Of a stretch of DNA of 64,000 bases, positions 1 to 8,879 are shown in pieces. The stretch lies in NCBI GenBank assembly GCA_900315805.1, contig ONAN01000001.1, forward strand, positions 1-64,000. The letters are read 5' to 3'. The DNA is from an uncultured Selenomonadales bacterium (GTDB lineage Bacteria; Bacillota; Negativicutes; Acidaminococcales; Acidaminococcaceae). Both the position numbers and the translations under genes were made by a program. The notes under the pieces were generated by a model. It was not told the origin of the DNA, ran no database searches, and saw nothing but the letters and a program-made list of their open reading frames with translations. Each line of letters starts with the position of its first letter. Positions within the stretch are counted from its first letter, which is position 1.

Positions 1-90
1 CTGTTCCCATCCCGAACACAGCAGTTAAGCTCTCACGCGTCGAAAGTACTTGGGTGGAAGCGCCCTGGGAGGATAGATTGTTGCCGGTTT
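1..90 (+). rRNA. rrf: 5S ribosomal RNA, 3' part (truncated by window start)
   Basis: The first bases (TGTTCCCATCCCGAACACAG, then AGTTAAGCT) are the conserved loop B/helix III region of bacterial 5S rRNA, and the rest runs to about position 90. Roughly the first quarter of the molecule lies before the window. A strong intrinsic terminator follows at once, so this is the end of an rRNA operon read left to right. The exact 3' end is uncertain by a few bases. Confidence 0.93.
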
Positions 91-95
91 GAAAG

Positions 96-129
96 AACCC
101 CTTTACGTGAAAACGTAAAGGGGTTTTTT
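96..129 (+). terminator. Intrinsic terminator of the rRNA operon
   Basis: A perfect 13-base-pair stem (96-108 with 113-125) closes on a GAAA tetraloop and runs into six T residues. It directly follows the 5S rRNA. Confidence 0.93.
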
Positions 130-187
130 ACTGCCTGAAAACTGTAGGGACAACAGGCGGCAAGGGCTTCGGGAACTTCGCCGGCGG

Positions 188-216
188 TTGAAATTCGGGC
201 CGGAAAATAGTATAGT
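188..216 (+). promoter_or_regulatory. Promoter for the trk operon
   Basis: TTGAAA at 188-193 and TATAGT at 211-216 are separated by 17 bases. The pair lies between the rRNA terminator and trkA, about 70 bases before the start codon. Confidence 0.6.
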
Positions 217-288
217 ATATATATTGGCTGATTCTGCCTGTAAATCGAGAGTTCGCCTTATTTTCAGATATATGGATCAGGAGATAGT

Positions 289-1635
289 TTGATTATGCGA
301 ATTGTAGTAGTTGGGGTCGGAAAGACCGGTTACAGTATTGCCAAGCTGCTGGCGGACGGCGATTATGACGTCGTCGTCGTCGAACAGGACGAGGAACGCC
401 GGCAGGTCATCAAGGATTCCCTCGACGTGCTGGCCATCCGCGGCAACGGATGCAGCCCCGAGGTCCTGTCCCTGCCCGAAGTCCGCAATGCCGATGTCTT
501 CATCGCCGTGACGGACAGTGACGAAGTGAACATGGTGGCGTGCCGTCTGGCCAAGGCGTACGGCGCCAAGCATACGGTGGCCCGCATCCGCAACGAGGGG
601 TATACGGCCAAGGATCAGGAACTGCTGAGCAAGGAACTCAAGGTGGACCTGAACCTGAACCCCGAACGCATCACGGCCAATGAAATCAACCATGTCCTCA
701 TGACGCCGGCCGCGCTCGACGTCGACGATTTCGCCAACGGGAAGGTGCGTATGTTCGGCACGCGCCTGACGGAGTCCTTCCCGTATCTGAACAAGCCCCT
801 GAAGGACGTGAAGCTGCCCGAAGGCATCCTGATCGCCATGATGTTCCGCAACCATCAGATGATCATTCCCCATGGCGACGACGTCATGAAGGTCGGGGAC
901 AACGTCTACTTCATCGGCCATCAGCAGGTCATTCAGGAGTTTGCGGAAATCTTCGAAAAACGCTATGAAAAGCTGCAGCGGGTGCTCCTCATCGGAGCCG
1001 GGCGTGCAGGCCGCATGCTGGCCAACATGCTCGATAAGGAAGGTATCTTCGTCAAGGTCATCGACCAGGACGAGGAACGCTGCCGCCAGCTGTCGGAACA
1101 GCTCGACAACGGCCTCGTGCTCTGCGGCGACGGGACGGATATCGACCTGTTGACGGAAGAAGGCGTGTCGGAAGCGGACTGCATGATCTGCCTGACCGAC
1201 GACGACAAGCTGAATCTGCTGCTGGCCCTCCTGGGCAAGCACCTGGGGGCCAAGAAGACCATCGTCCGCGTGGCCCGCAGCGAATATGTGGACATCATGG
1301 AAAAGGTCGGCGTCGACATCGTACTGTCGTCCCGCCTGCTGAGCGCTGCCGAAGTCATGCGCTTCGTGCGCCGCGGCGGCGTCGTTTCGGTGGCCCTGTT
1401 GGAAGGCGCCAAGGCCGAAGCCATGGAATTGAACGTGGAACCGGGCTGCAAGGTGGCCGGCAAGAGCCTGATCAAGGCCGACCTGCCGCGGGACTGCCTG
1501 GTCTGCGGTATTGTACATCACGACGTGGCCTTCGTCCCGAACGGCCACAGCGTCATGAACAGCGGTGACAGGGTCATCGTCTTCGCCAAGAGCGAAGTCA
1601 TGCAGGATGTCATCGACTGCTTCGGTAACAAATAA
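289..1635 (+). CDS. trkA: Trk potassium uptake system peripheral protein TrkA
   Basis: This is the cytoplasmic, NAD(H)-binding regulatory subunit of the Trk K+ uptake system. The 448-residue length is normal for a full TrkA with two RCK_N/RCK_C pairs. Rossmann glycine motifs are visible near residue 10 (GVGKTG) and near residue 235 (GAGRAG), each followed by an acidic strand end typical of NAD binding. AGGAG at 279-283 precedes a TTG at 289 (spacer 5) and an in-frame ATG at 295 (spacer 11), which gives the more usual N-terminus MRIVVVG; either start is possible. Two TrkH membrane subunits follow within 25 bases each, so the three genes form one operon. Confidence 0.95.
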   Translation: MIMRIVVVGVGKTGYSIAKLLADGDYDVVVVEQDEERRQVIKDSLDVLAIRGNGCSPEVLSLPEVRNADVFIAVTDSDEVNMVACRLAKAYGAKHTVARIRNEGYTAKDQELLSKELKVDLNLNPERITANEINHVLMTPAALDVDDFANGKVRMFGTRLTESFPYLNKPLKDVKLPEGILIAMMFRNHQMIIPHGDDVMKVGDNVYFIGHQQVIQEFAEIFEKRYEKLQRVLLIGAGRAGRMLANMLDKEGIFVKVIDQDEERCRQLSEQLDNGLVLCGDGTDIDLLTEEGVSEADCMICLTDDDKLNLLLALLGKHLGAKKTIVRVARSEYVDIMEKVGVDIVLSSRLLSAAEVMRFVRRGGVVSVALLEGAKAEAMELNVEPGCKVAGKSLIKADLPRDCLVCGIVHHDVAFVPNGHSVMNSGDRVIVFAKSEVMQDVIDCFGNK

Positions 1636-1658
1636 TTCCGGAAGGATCGCAAAGTACT

Positions 1659-3119
1659 ATGCGGGATTATCCTGTTCTGCGTCTGATGGGGATCGTCTTC
1701 CTCATCCTCACGGGGGGCCTGTGTCCCTCCCTGCTTTACGCGCTGATGAATGAACCGAGGATGGTGCTTCCTTTCGCCGGTACGGCGCTGATCGGGCTGT
1801 CGTTCAGCGTCTACGCCCTCAAGTCGACGGAATATGCCAGACGCATGCGCCTGTCCGTCCGCGGGGGCATCCTCTTCATGGGGTCGGCCTGGTTCGCCAT
1901 GAGCCTCTTTTGCTGCCTGCCGTATTGGACATCGGGCCACTATACGCTCCTGCAGGCGCTGTTTGAGAGCGCGTCTGCCCTGACGACGACCGGCACCAGC
2001 TGTATACCGGACGACGTGCCGTATCCGTCCAGCCTGCTGATCTGGCATGAAATCATCCAGTGGCTGGGCTCCATGCAGGCCATGGTCCTCTTTTCCGTCA
2101 TCATGCCCCGTATGGGGGCGACGGCGGCGGCCATCTTCTCGGCGGAAGGGCAGGGGGTATCGGCGGAACGCACGCTGCCCCAGATTCACGAAATCGTCCG
2201 GCTCCTGGTCATGCTCTATGTGGGCCTGACGCTGTTCCAGACGGTCTGCCTCATCCTGACGGGGCTCGACCCCCTGACCTCGCTGCGCATGGCGGCGTGC
2301 ACGATTTCGTCGAGCGGGTTCATCCGGGACACGAATTTCCTGGAAGAACACAACAGCATCGCCATGGAAGTCGTCATCGCCTTCTTCATGCTCGTCACGG
2401 CCACGAACTACGTGCTGCTGTTCCGCCTGGTCCAGCGGCGCTATTCCGTGTTCCTGCACGACAGCGAACGCAAATGGTATGTGGCCATCGTGCTGATTAC
2501 GGCGGTGGCGGTCATTTCCAATCTGCAGTGGAACCATGTGTATGACAGCTTCGGGCAGTCCGTGCGCTACGGCCTGTTCCAGGTCATTTCCATTTTCAGT
2601 ACGTCGGGCCTGGCTTCGACGGACTACACGAACTGGCCGCCCTTTGTGCACATGCTGCTTTTTTACGCCGCCATCATCGGCGGCTGCTCGGCTTCGACGG
2701 CAGGCGGCATCAAGATTTCCCGCCTGGTCGTACTGACCAAGATCTGCATCCTCGAAGTCAAGAGGGTGCTCCATCCGAAAATGGTCAGCTCCGTCATCAT
2801 GAGCGGCAAACCGGTGGCGCAGAACACGATCATCGGCGTTACGCGCTACCTGTTCGTCTATGTGCTGCTCATGCTGATCCTGACGGCCCTGTATTCCCTG
2901 ACGGGGACGGGCATGATCGAAGCCCTTTCCACCATCGTCGTCTTTTTGAACAATGTCGGGCCGGCCTATACCGTCCTGGGGGAAACTTCCAATTTCCAGA
3001 ACCTGAGCAGTTTCGGCTACATCGTGCTCTATTTCGCGATGATCGTCGGACGTATCGAAATCGTTTCCTTCGTCATCCTGCTCCATCCGGACTTCTGGAA
3101 ACAACGCAAGGGCTGGTGA
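1659..3119 (+). CDS. TrkH-family potassium uptake membrane protein, divergent paralogue
   Basis: A 486-residue polytopic membrane protein of the TrkH/KtrB family, the K+-conducting subunit. All four P-loop glycines can be matched: TTTGT near residue 112, SSSGF near 218, STSGL near 315 and NNVGP near 433. The surrounding residues are unusual. The family's W-x-GG-x-G segment after the first P-loop reads WLGSMQAMV, and filter loops 2 and 4 are SSSG and NNVG rather than the commoner ATGG- and SxGP-like forms. It sits 23 bases after trkA and 6 bases before a more canonical TrkH. Altered ion selectivity, or a role as a heteromeric partner of the second TrkH, is inference only. Confidence 0.88.
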   Translation: MRDYPVLRLMGIVFLILTGGLCPSLLYALMNEPRMVLPFAGTALIGLSFSVYALKSTEYARRMRLSVRGGILFMGSAWFAMSLFCCLPYWTSGHYTLLQALFESASALTTTGTSCIPDDVPYPSSLLIWHEIIQWLGSMQAMVLFSVIMPRMGATAAAIFSAEGQGVSAERTLPQIHEIVRLLVMLYVGLTLFQTVCLILTGLDPLTSLRMAACTISSSGFIRDTNFLEEHNSIAMEVVIAFFMLVTATNYVLLFRLVQRRYSVFLHDSERKWYVAIVLITAVAVISNLQWNHVYDSFGQSVRYGLFQVISIFSTSGLASTDYTNWPPFVHMLLFYAAIIGGCSASTAGGIKISRLVVLTKICILEVKRVLHPKMVSSVIMSGKPVAQNTIIGVTRYLFVYVLLMLILTALYSLTGTGMIEALSTIVVFLNNVGPAYTVLGETSNFQNLSSFGYIVLYFAMIVGRIEIVSFVILLHPDFWKQRKGW

Positions 3120-3125
3120 TTCCTT

Positions 3126-4592
3126 TTGAACATTAAGATCGTCCTGTATCTGCTGGGCAAGCTCAGCTGCTTTCTGGGGGCCTTCTACACGGTGCCGTTC
3201 CTCGTCTCCCTGTATTACGGGGACGAAGGCAGGGGCATCTTCCCGGCCTGCATCGCGCTGTGCGTCCTGCTGGGGCTGCTGTTCACCAAATACGGGCATT
3301 ACAACCGGTATACGGAGCTCATCTCCAACCGCGACGGCATCCTGGTGACGGTCCTCGTCTGGATTATGGCGGCCGTGCTGGCGGCCATCCCGTACGCCGT
3401 GTCGGGCCGGCTGGACCCCGTCAGCGCCTATTTTGAGGCCATGTCGGGACTGACCACGGTCGGCGCCACGGTCATCGCCGATGTGGAAGTCTGGCCCAAG
3501 AGCCTTTTGTTCTGGCGTTTCTGGACCCACTGGCTGGGCGGCCTGGGCATCATCGTCATTTTCCTGGCCATCCTGCCGACCATCTCGGGCAGTGCCGTTC
3601 ATCTGTTCGACGCGGAGAGCACGGGCTTCGAAGAAGGCAAACTGAAACCGAAACTGAAGAGCACGGCCCAGATCCTGTTCACCATTTATGTGGGCATCAC
3701 GGTCCTGACGGCCGTCCTGCTGCTGGCCGTGGGGTTGAGTCCCTACGATGCCATCTGCCACGCCATGACGTGTATCGCCACGGGCGGCTTTTCAAACTAC
3801 AATTCCAGCGTGGCCGCCTTCCACAATCCCTGGGCGGAACTCATCCTGGGGCTGTGCATGTTCACGGCGGGCGGCAACTTCAGCCTGTACTACAATGTGT
3901 TCCGCAAGGGACCGAATCTGCTGCTGCACGATGACGAATTCCGCACCTACGCGGGCTTCATCGTCGTCATCGGGACATTGATCACGCTGAACCTGTATTT
4001 ATCCGGGTTTGACGGAAGCCTCCTGCATTCGTTCCGGGTGGCTTTCTACCAGACCACATCGTTCACTTCCACAACCGGTACCGTATCGACGGACTTCGAA
4101 CAGTGGCCGGCCTTCTCCAAACTGCTGCTGTGCCTGCTCTACATTACGGGCGGCTGCGCCGGGTCCACGGCGGGCGGCGTGAAGATGTGCCGCATCGTCG
4201 TCCTGTTCCGCGGCCTGCGCGTGGATATCCTGCATATGCTGCACCCGAAGACCATCCGCCGCGTCCATTACAACGGCAAGGTCATCCGGGGCAAGACGAT
4301 GCATATGATCCTGAGTTTTTTCACCATCTACGTGTTCACCATCGGCGTTACGTCGCTGATTGTGGCTGCCACGGGCACCGATGTACTGACGGCGCTGACG
4401 GCGTCCGCTTCGTGCATGTCCAGCGCGGGACCGGGATTCGGCTCCATCATCGGGGCCACGGGAACCTACGCGCCGCTGCCGCTGGCCGCAAAATTCGTCC
4501 TCACGTGGAACATGGTCATGGGCCGTCTGGAACTGTTCGTCGTGCTGGCGCTCCTGAACCGGAGCTTCTGGCGTGGCAACAGCCGCTGGTAA
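3126..4592 (+). CDS. trkH: TrkH-family potassium uptake membrane protein, canonical copy
   Basis: A 488-residue K+ transport membrane subunit of the Trk system. Filter loops read TTVGA (near residue 114), ATGGF (near 218), STTGT (near 318) and SSAGP (near 436), and the conserved WLGGLGIIV after loop 1 is intact. This is the best candidate for the functional pore partner of TrkA. Translation appears to start at TTG 3126, six bases after the preceding gene's stop, with no strong Shine-Dalgarno, so translational coupling to the upstream TrkH is likely. It probably pairs with TrkA and ATP/NADH sensing; membrane location is clear from the hydrophobic segments. Confidence 0.92.
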   Translation: MNIKIVLYLLGKLSCFLGAFYTVPFLVSLYYGDEGRGIFPACIALCVLLGLLFTKYGHYNRYTELISNRDGILVTVLVWIMAAVLAAIPYAVSGRLDPVSAYFEAMSGLTTVGATVIADVEVWPKSLLFWRFWTHWLGGLGIIVIFLAILPTISGSAVHLFDAESTGFEEGKLKPKLKSTAQILFTIYVGITVLTAVLLLAVGLSPYDAICHAMTCIATGGFSNYNSSVAAFHNPWAELILGLCMFTAGGNFSLYYNVFRKGPNLLLHDDEFRTYAGFIVVIGTLITLNLYLSGFDGSLLHSFRVAFYQTTSFTSTTGTVSTDFEQWPAFSKLLLCLLYITGGCAGSTAGGVKMCRIVVLFRGLRVDILHMLHPKTIRRVHYNGKVIRGKTMHMILSFFTIYVFTIGVTSLIVAATGTDVLTALTASASCMSSAGPGFGSIIGATGTYAPLPLAAKFVLTWNMVMGRLELFVVLALLNRSFWRGNSRW

Positions 4593-4663
4593 GATACAGA
4601 CAGTACGTAAGATAGAGAAATACGGCGGGAAGCCGTACATTGATTGCAGGAGGCAAGAAGAGC

Positions 4664-5971
4664 ATGAAGACCTACGAATTGGCGTATGGAAAAACCACCA
4701 TGAAGGTGGATCTGCCGGAGGAAAAAGTCATTTACGACCTGGTGGGCAAACAGGCGGCGGTGGAGGAGGACATCCCCGCTGCGGCCCTGGAAGCCCTGCG
4801 GCATCCCATTGACAGCAAACCGCTGCGGGAACTCGTCAAACCGGGCGACCACGTCGTCCTCGTCGTCAGTGACGAAACGCGCCTGTGCTATACGGACCAG
4901 TTCCTTCCGGTCATTGTGAAGGAGCTGAACGACGCCGGTATCCCGGACAAGGATATGGACGTCGTCATCGCCACGGGTACGCACCGCGCCCAGACGCCGG
5001 AAGAAGACGAACTGGTCCTGGGCAGGGAAATGGTGCGCCGCCTGCGCGTGCACCAGCACGACTGCCGCGACAAGGCGTCCCTCAAATATATGGGGACCAC
5101 GTCCCGGGGCAACAAGGTCTATATCAATAAACTGGTGGCCGAAGCCGACGTGGTCATCGCCACGGGCGCCGTCACCATCCATCCCATGGCTGGTTTCGGC
5201 GGCGGCCGCAAGGCCATCGTACCCGGCGTGGCCGGTCTGGACACGATCAACCACAACCACGTGCTGGCCCTGAATCCCGGCGCCGGCACGGGCTGCAACC
5301 CGAACGTGACCTCGGCCAACTTCAAGGACAATCCGTTCCACGAAGACCTGATGGAATGCGTGGAATTCGTCAATCCGGCTTTCCTGTTCGATGTCGTCCT
5401 GACGGCGGAAGGCAAGCTGCATGAAATCGTGGCGGGCAACTGGAAGACGGCTTTCTTCAAAGGCTGCGAAGACCTGCTGAAGATTTCCGGCATCCCCATC
5501 AAGCAGCAGGCCGACGTGGTCATCGCCTCCGGCGGCGGCTATCCGAAGGACATCAACCTGTACCAGGGGACCAAGACCCACATGAACGTCGAAAAGGCGG
5601 TCAAGGACGGCGGCATCGCCATCATCTTGCTGGAATGCCCGGACATTGTGGAACCGAAGGTGTTCACGGACTGGCTGCTCAAGGACGACCTGAAGAAGAT
5701 GGAGCAGGAAGTGCGGGACAACTTCTATATGGCCGCGTTCGTGGCCTACAAGTCCCGCTGCATCATCGACACCCATACGGTCTACCTGGTCACGCGCAAA
5801 GAGAATTTTGACTTCGTCCGCAAGACCGGCCAGATTCCGGCGGCTTCCCTGGAGGAAGCGTGGAAGATGGCCCAGGCTCAGCTGGCGAAGGAAGGCAAAA
5901 AGGATTACACGGTCACCATCATGGGCCATGCGCCTGTAACCCTGCCGATCCTGGAGGAGGAAGGCAAATGA
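4664..5971 (+). CDS. LarA-family (nickel-pincer lactate racemase-like) protein 1
   Basis: About 435 residues, the usual length of LarA (DUF2088) proteins, which use the nickel-pincer nucleotide cofactor to racemise or epimerise 2-hydroxyacids. Visible family motifs: SDETR (near residue 70, substrate arginine), ATGTHR with the active-site His near 105, and HPMAGFGGGRK near 175, whose lysine corresponds to the pincer-cofactor lysine. ATG 4664 is preferred over TTG 4640 because AGGAGG (4648-4653) sits 10 bases before it. The stop overlaps the next gene's start (ATGA). The substrate cannot be fixed from sequence: the family includes lactate, malate and other racemases. The cofactor-making genes larB, larC and larE are not in the window. 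Confidence 0.86.
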   Translation: MKTYELAYGKTTMKVDLPEEKVIYDLVGKQAAVEEDIPAAALEALRHPIDSKPLRELVKPGDHVVLVVSDETRLCYTDQFLPVIVKELNDAGIPDKDMDVVIATGTHRAQTPEEDELVLGREMVRRLRVHQHDCRDKASLKYMGTTSRGNKVYINKLVAEADVVIATGAVTIHPMAGFGGGRKAIVPGVAGLDTINHNHVLALNPGAGTGCNPNVTSANFKDNPFHEDLMECVEFVNPAFLFDVVLTAEGKLHEIVAGNWKTAFFKGCEDLLKISGIPIKQQADVVIASGGGYPKDINLYQGTKTHMNVEKAVKDGGIAIILLECPDIVEPKVFTDWLLKDDLKKMEQEVRDNFYMAAFVAYKSRCIIDTHTVYLVTRKENFDFVRKTGQIPAASLEEAWKMAQAQLAKEGKKDYTVTIMGHAPVTLPILEEEGK

Positions 5972-7263
5972 AGGTATACGAAGTTCCTTATGGCAAAGGC
6001 AGCCAGCAGGTGCTGCTGCCGGAGGAGAAGGTGTCCCAGGTGCTGCTGCCGCCGGTGACGGAGCATCCCCGCACGGTGGAGGACCTGATGCGGGACGCCC
6101 TGGACCATCCCATCGGTTCGCCGAAACTGGACGAAATCGTCCGGGCCGGCGACAAGGTGGTCCTCGTCGTGAGCGACATTACGCGCACGTGGGCCATGTT
6201 CGACAAGTTCGTGCCGATCCTGGTGGCGGAGCTGAACAAGATCGGCGTGCCCGATGACGACATCAGCGTCATCATCGCCACGGGCAAGCACCGCCTCAAC
6301 ACGGCGGCGGAAAAAGAGGAAATCCTGGGCAAGGATTTGTACCGCCGGCTCAAGGTTTACGACCACGACCCGGCGAAAGAGGCCTGCGTCTACTACGGCA
6401 CGACGAAGCGGGGTACGCCTGTTTGGATCGACAAACGGGCCGCCGCGGCCGACAAGGTGATTTTGACGGGCGGACTGTCCCCGCACATCTATGCCGGATT
6501 CGGCGGCGGCCGCAAGAGCGTGCTGCCGGGCATCGCGGCGGCGGAATCGATCAACCACAACCATAACATGGCCCTGACCGACGAAGTGGGCGGCGGCGTC
6601 AATCCCGACACGTCCATCATGCGGCACGAAGGCAACCGCGTCAGCGAGGATATGTGCGACGTGGCGGCCCTCTTCCGGCCCGATTTCCTGGTCAACGTCA
6701 TCGTCGACGCGGGCGGCAATTTCTATAAGATTGTCGCCGGCGACTGGTACAAAGCCTGGTATCAGGGCACGAAAGATGTCATGAAGCTCCAGGGCGTGGC
6801 AACGAAGCAGAAGAGCGACGTGGTCATTGTGTCCGGCGGCGGCTATCCGCACGACATCAGCCTCTACCAGGGCATGAAGTGTTACGCGCCGGGCGCGGCG
6901 GCGTTGAAGGAAGGCGGCATCCTGATCGCGGTCCTGCGCTGCCAGGACATGGAGGAACCGCCGGAATTCTTCGACAGCTTCCGCTATACGGACATGCTGG
7001 AGATGGAGAAGGCCGTGCGGGCCGATTTCACGGTGCCGTTCTACGTGGCGTTCTACATGTGCTGCCTGGCCCGTTCCTTCACCATCATCCTGGTGACGGA
7101 ACCGGAAAATTTCGCCGCGGCGAAAAAGACCGGCGTCATTCCGGCGGCCACGCTGGAAGAAGCCTGGAAGCTGGCACAGGAGAAGCTGGCAGAGCAGGGG
7201 AAACAGGACTACACCATCAACATCATGCCCTACGGCGGCGACACGCTTCCGATTTTAGGGTAA
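5968..7263 (+). CDS. LarA-family (nickel-pincer lactate racemase-like) protein 2
   Basis: A 431-residue paralogue of the preceding gene, starting at ATG 5968 inside its stop codon (ATGA overlap) with GGAGGAGG just upstream, so the two are co-translated. Motifs match: SDITR, ATGKHR, SPHIYAGFGGGRK with the cofactor lysine, and SGGGYPHDISLYQG near the C-terminal domain. The two proteins are similar over their whole length but clearly diverged, which suggests different substrates or a heteromeric enzyme. A strong terminator follows, closing the unit. Confidence 0.86.
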   Translation: MKVYEVPYGKGSQQVLLPEEKVSQVLLPPVTEHPRTVEDLMRDALDHPIGSPKLDEIVRAGDKVVLVVSDITRTWAMFDKFVPILVAELNKIGVPDDDISVIIATGKHRLNTAAEKEEILGKDLYRRLKVYDHDPAKEACVYYGTTKRGTPVWIDKRAAAADKVILTGGLSPHIYAGFGGGRKSVLPGIAAAESINHNHNMALTDEVGGGVNPDTSIMRHEGNRVSEDMCDVAALFRPDFLVNVIVDAGGNFYKIVAGDWYKAWYQGTKDVMKLQGVATKQKSDVVIVSGGGYPHDISLYQGMKCYAPGAAALKEGGILIAVLRCQDMEEPPEFFDSFRYTDMLEMEKAVRADFTVPFYVAFYMCCLARSFTIILVTEPENFAAAKKTGVIPAATLEEAWKLAQEKLAEQGKQDYTINIMPYGGDTLPILG

Positions 7264-7268
7264 ACCAT

Positions 7269-7299
7269 AAGGCCTCCGCCTCGGCGGAGGCCTTTTTTT
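7269..7299 (+). terminator. Intrinsic terminator after the larA-like pair
   Basis: An inverted repeat of AAGGCCTCCGCC (7269-7280) and GGCGGAGGCCTT (7283-7294) is followed by seven T residues. Confidence 0.93.
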
Positions 7300-7417
7300 G
7301 CCCATTAGTTAGAAATAACTAACTTTCAAGTTGATTAATCACGAATCAGCCGGGGCATGTTTGTTAATTGAATATATAAGCAAAAGGGATTTAATTACTT
7401 ATGATATAAAAATACTA

Positions 7418-7446
7418 TTGATAATTTATACTGATAGTGATATTAT
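7418..7446 (+). promoter_or_regulatory. Promoter for the SLH porin gene
   Basis: TTGATA at 7418-7423 and TATTAT at 7441-7446 have a 17-base spacer and a TGA extension before the -10 box. The surrounding 7300-7470 is strikingly AT-rich, as expected for a strong promoter of an abundant outer-membrane protein. It predicts a leader of about 135 bases. Confidence 0.72.
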
Positions 7447-7503
7447 GGGATAGAAAGTTCACAAAGATTTTAAAATGTCCTTTCTGTTGGAATGGATGCA
7501 TGA

Positions 7504-7524
7504 ACGGGAAAGGAGGGTTCCCGT
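7504..7524 (+). promoter_or_regulatory. Hairpin with SD-like loop in the porin mRNA leader
   Basis: ACGGGAA (7504-7510) pairs with TTCCCGT (7518-7524), leaving the loop AGGAGGG, a perfect Shine-Dalgarno-like sequence. It lies in the predicted 5' leader, upstream of the real SD (AGGAGG at 7574-7579). Confidence 0.45.
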
Positions 7525-7528
7525 CCGG

Positions 7529-7591
7529 ATGCAGTTTCAAAATAAGGGGAGGTACATTTTAAAGAATATTTCTAGGAGGAATCCACCATGA
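7529..7591 (+). CDS. Possible 20-codon leader peptide coupled to the porin start
   Basis: ATG 7529 opens a 20-codon reading frame (MQFQNKGRYILKNISRRNPP) whose TGA stop (7589-7591) overlaps the porin ATG as ATGA. An AGGAGG lies upstream at 7511-7516, in the loop of the hairpin described separately; the spacer of about 12 bases is long. The exact stop/start overlap is what makes it notable. It could be chance: the frame is short and its composition is not distinctive. Confidence 0.25.
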   Translation: MQFQNKGRYILKNISRRNPP

Positions 7592-8856
7592 AAAAATCTT
7601 TAGTACTGGCCATGGCTATGGCCCTGGGCGTAACGGCTTCCGCTTACGCCGCCAATCCGTTCTCCGATGTACCTGCCGGTCACTGGGCGTATGACAGCAT
7701 CGCCAAACTGGCTGCTGCCGGTGTCATCGACGGGTACGGCGACACGACCTTCAAAGGCGACCGCCTCATGACCCGTTATGAAATGGCCCAGATCGTAGCC
7801 AAGGCGATGGCAAAAGGAGCCAACGTCGATAAGCTGGCTGCTGAATTCGCTGACGAACTGGATGCCCTGGGCGTCCGCGTTGCCGCTCTGGAAAAGAAAT
7901 CCGACAACGTCAAGATCGGTGGCGAAATCCGTCTGCACTATGCTTCTTCCAACAAGAAGGGCGACTTTGATGCTGACGGCAAGAGTGAATCCGGCCTGCG
8001 TACCCGTCTGTACTTCACGGGCGCAGTCAACGACAACTGGGACTATGTAGCCCGGCTGGAAAACCAGCAGTTCTTCAATGGCAACGGCGATGGCGAAAAT
8101 TACGCTGGCGAAGATACGGACGTCAATGTCAATGTGGCTATGCTGGATGGCCGCCTGGGCGGCGTCAACATCCAGGCCGGCCGTATTGACGACGTGTTTG
8201 CCGACGGCTACATTTACGATGGCGAACACGATGCCATCCGTGCCAGCTATGGTGATAAGGTTTATGTAGCCGGTGCTTACGGCAAACCGACCGACCTGAA
8301 CGAAGATGAAGACGAGGCCCTGTTCAAGGAATTCTGGCAGGCTGAAGTAGGTACTAATACGGGTTCCTTCGTAGACGGCAAAGTCGGCTTCATGTCCTTC
8401 AAGGATTCCGACAGCACTGATTTCAAGACCGCTACGGGCGACGACAAGGACAACATCTGGTATGCCGGCCTGAACTTCAACATCGCCAAGGATACGGTCC
8501 TGAGCGGCATGTACCTGAAGTCCGACGTCGATAAGGCGGGCGACCTCGACCTGGATGACGACGGCTACGTGGTAGGCCTGTCTTACCGCGGTGCAGATCC
8601 GTCCGAACCGGGCAGCTGGGGCCTGGCTGCCAACTACTATGACCAGGGTGCCGGCACCTACACGGCCCACACGATCGATGGCTATACCGCCAACGATGGC
8701 GATGGCTGGGGCTTTAAGGGCTGGAGCGTCAACGGCAACCTGACCGTCGCCAAGAACATGGTGGCCAACGTGACCTACTATGACACCAAGGCGAAGGACG
8801 GCGATGACACGGCCAAGCACCATGTCCTGTGGTCCGAACTGAACATTTCGTTCTGA
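7588..8856 (+). CDS. SLH-domain outer-membrane porin
   Basis: 422 residues. A signal peptide (MKKSLVLAMAMALGVTASAYA) is followed by one S-layer homology domain at about residues 24-70 (FSDVPAGHWAYDSIAKLA, then YGDTTFKGDRLMTRYE), a short helical coiled coil near 80-105 and a glycine/aromatic/aspartate-rich body with alternating patterns of a beta-barrel, ending in Phe. In Negativicutes such proteins tether the outer membrane to peptidoglycan through the SLH domain while the barrel acts as a general porin. The AGGAGG spaced 8 bases from ATG 7588 is strong. Codon use is more restricted than in its neighbours, consistent with high expression. It appears to be transcribed alone. Confidence 0.93.
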   Translation: MKKSLVLAMAMALGVTASAYAANPFSDVPAGHWAYDSIAKLAAAGVIDGYGDTTFKGDRLMTRYEMAQIVAKAMAKGANVDKLAAEFADELDALGVRVAALEKKSDNVKIGGEIRLHYASSNKKGDFDADGKSESGLRTRLYFTGAVNDNWDYVARLENQQFFNGNGDGENYAGEDTDVNVNVAMLDGRLGGVNIQAGRIDDVFADGYIYDGEHDAIRASYGDKVYVAGAYGKPTDLNEDEDEALFKEFWQAEVGTNTGSFVDGKVGFMSFKDSDSTDFKTATGDDKDNIWYAGLNFNIAKDTVLSGMYLKSDVDKAGDLDLDDDGYVVGLSYRGADPSEPGSWGLAANYYDQGAGTYTAHTIDGYTANDGDGWGFKGWSVNGNLTVAKNMVANVTYYDTKAKDGDDTAKHHVLWSELNISF

Positions 8857-8879
8857 TAAGGCGGACTGGGCATATTGTG

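Noticed and set aside
130-288. tRNA gene after the 5S rRNA
   Set aside because: No cloverleaf or CCA-ended sequence is visible in the stretch; it reads as a promoter region.
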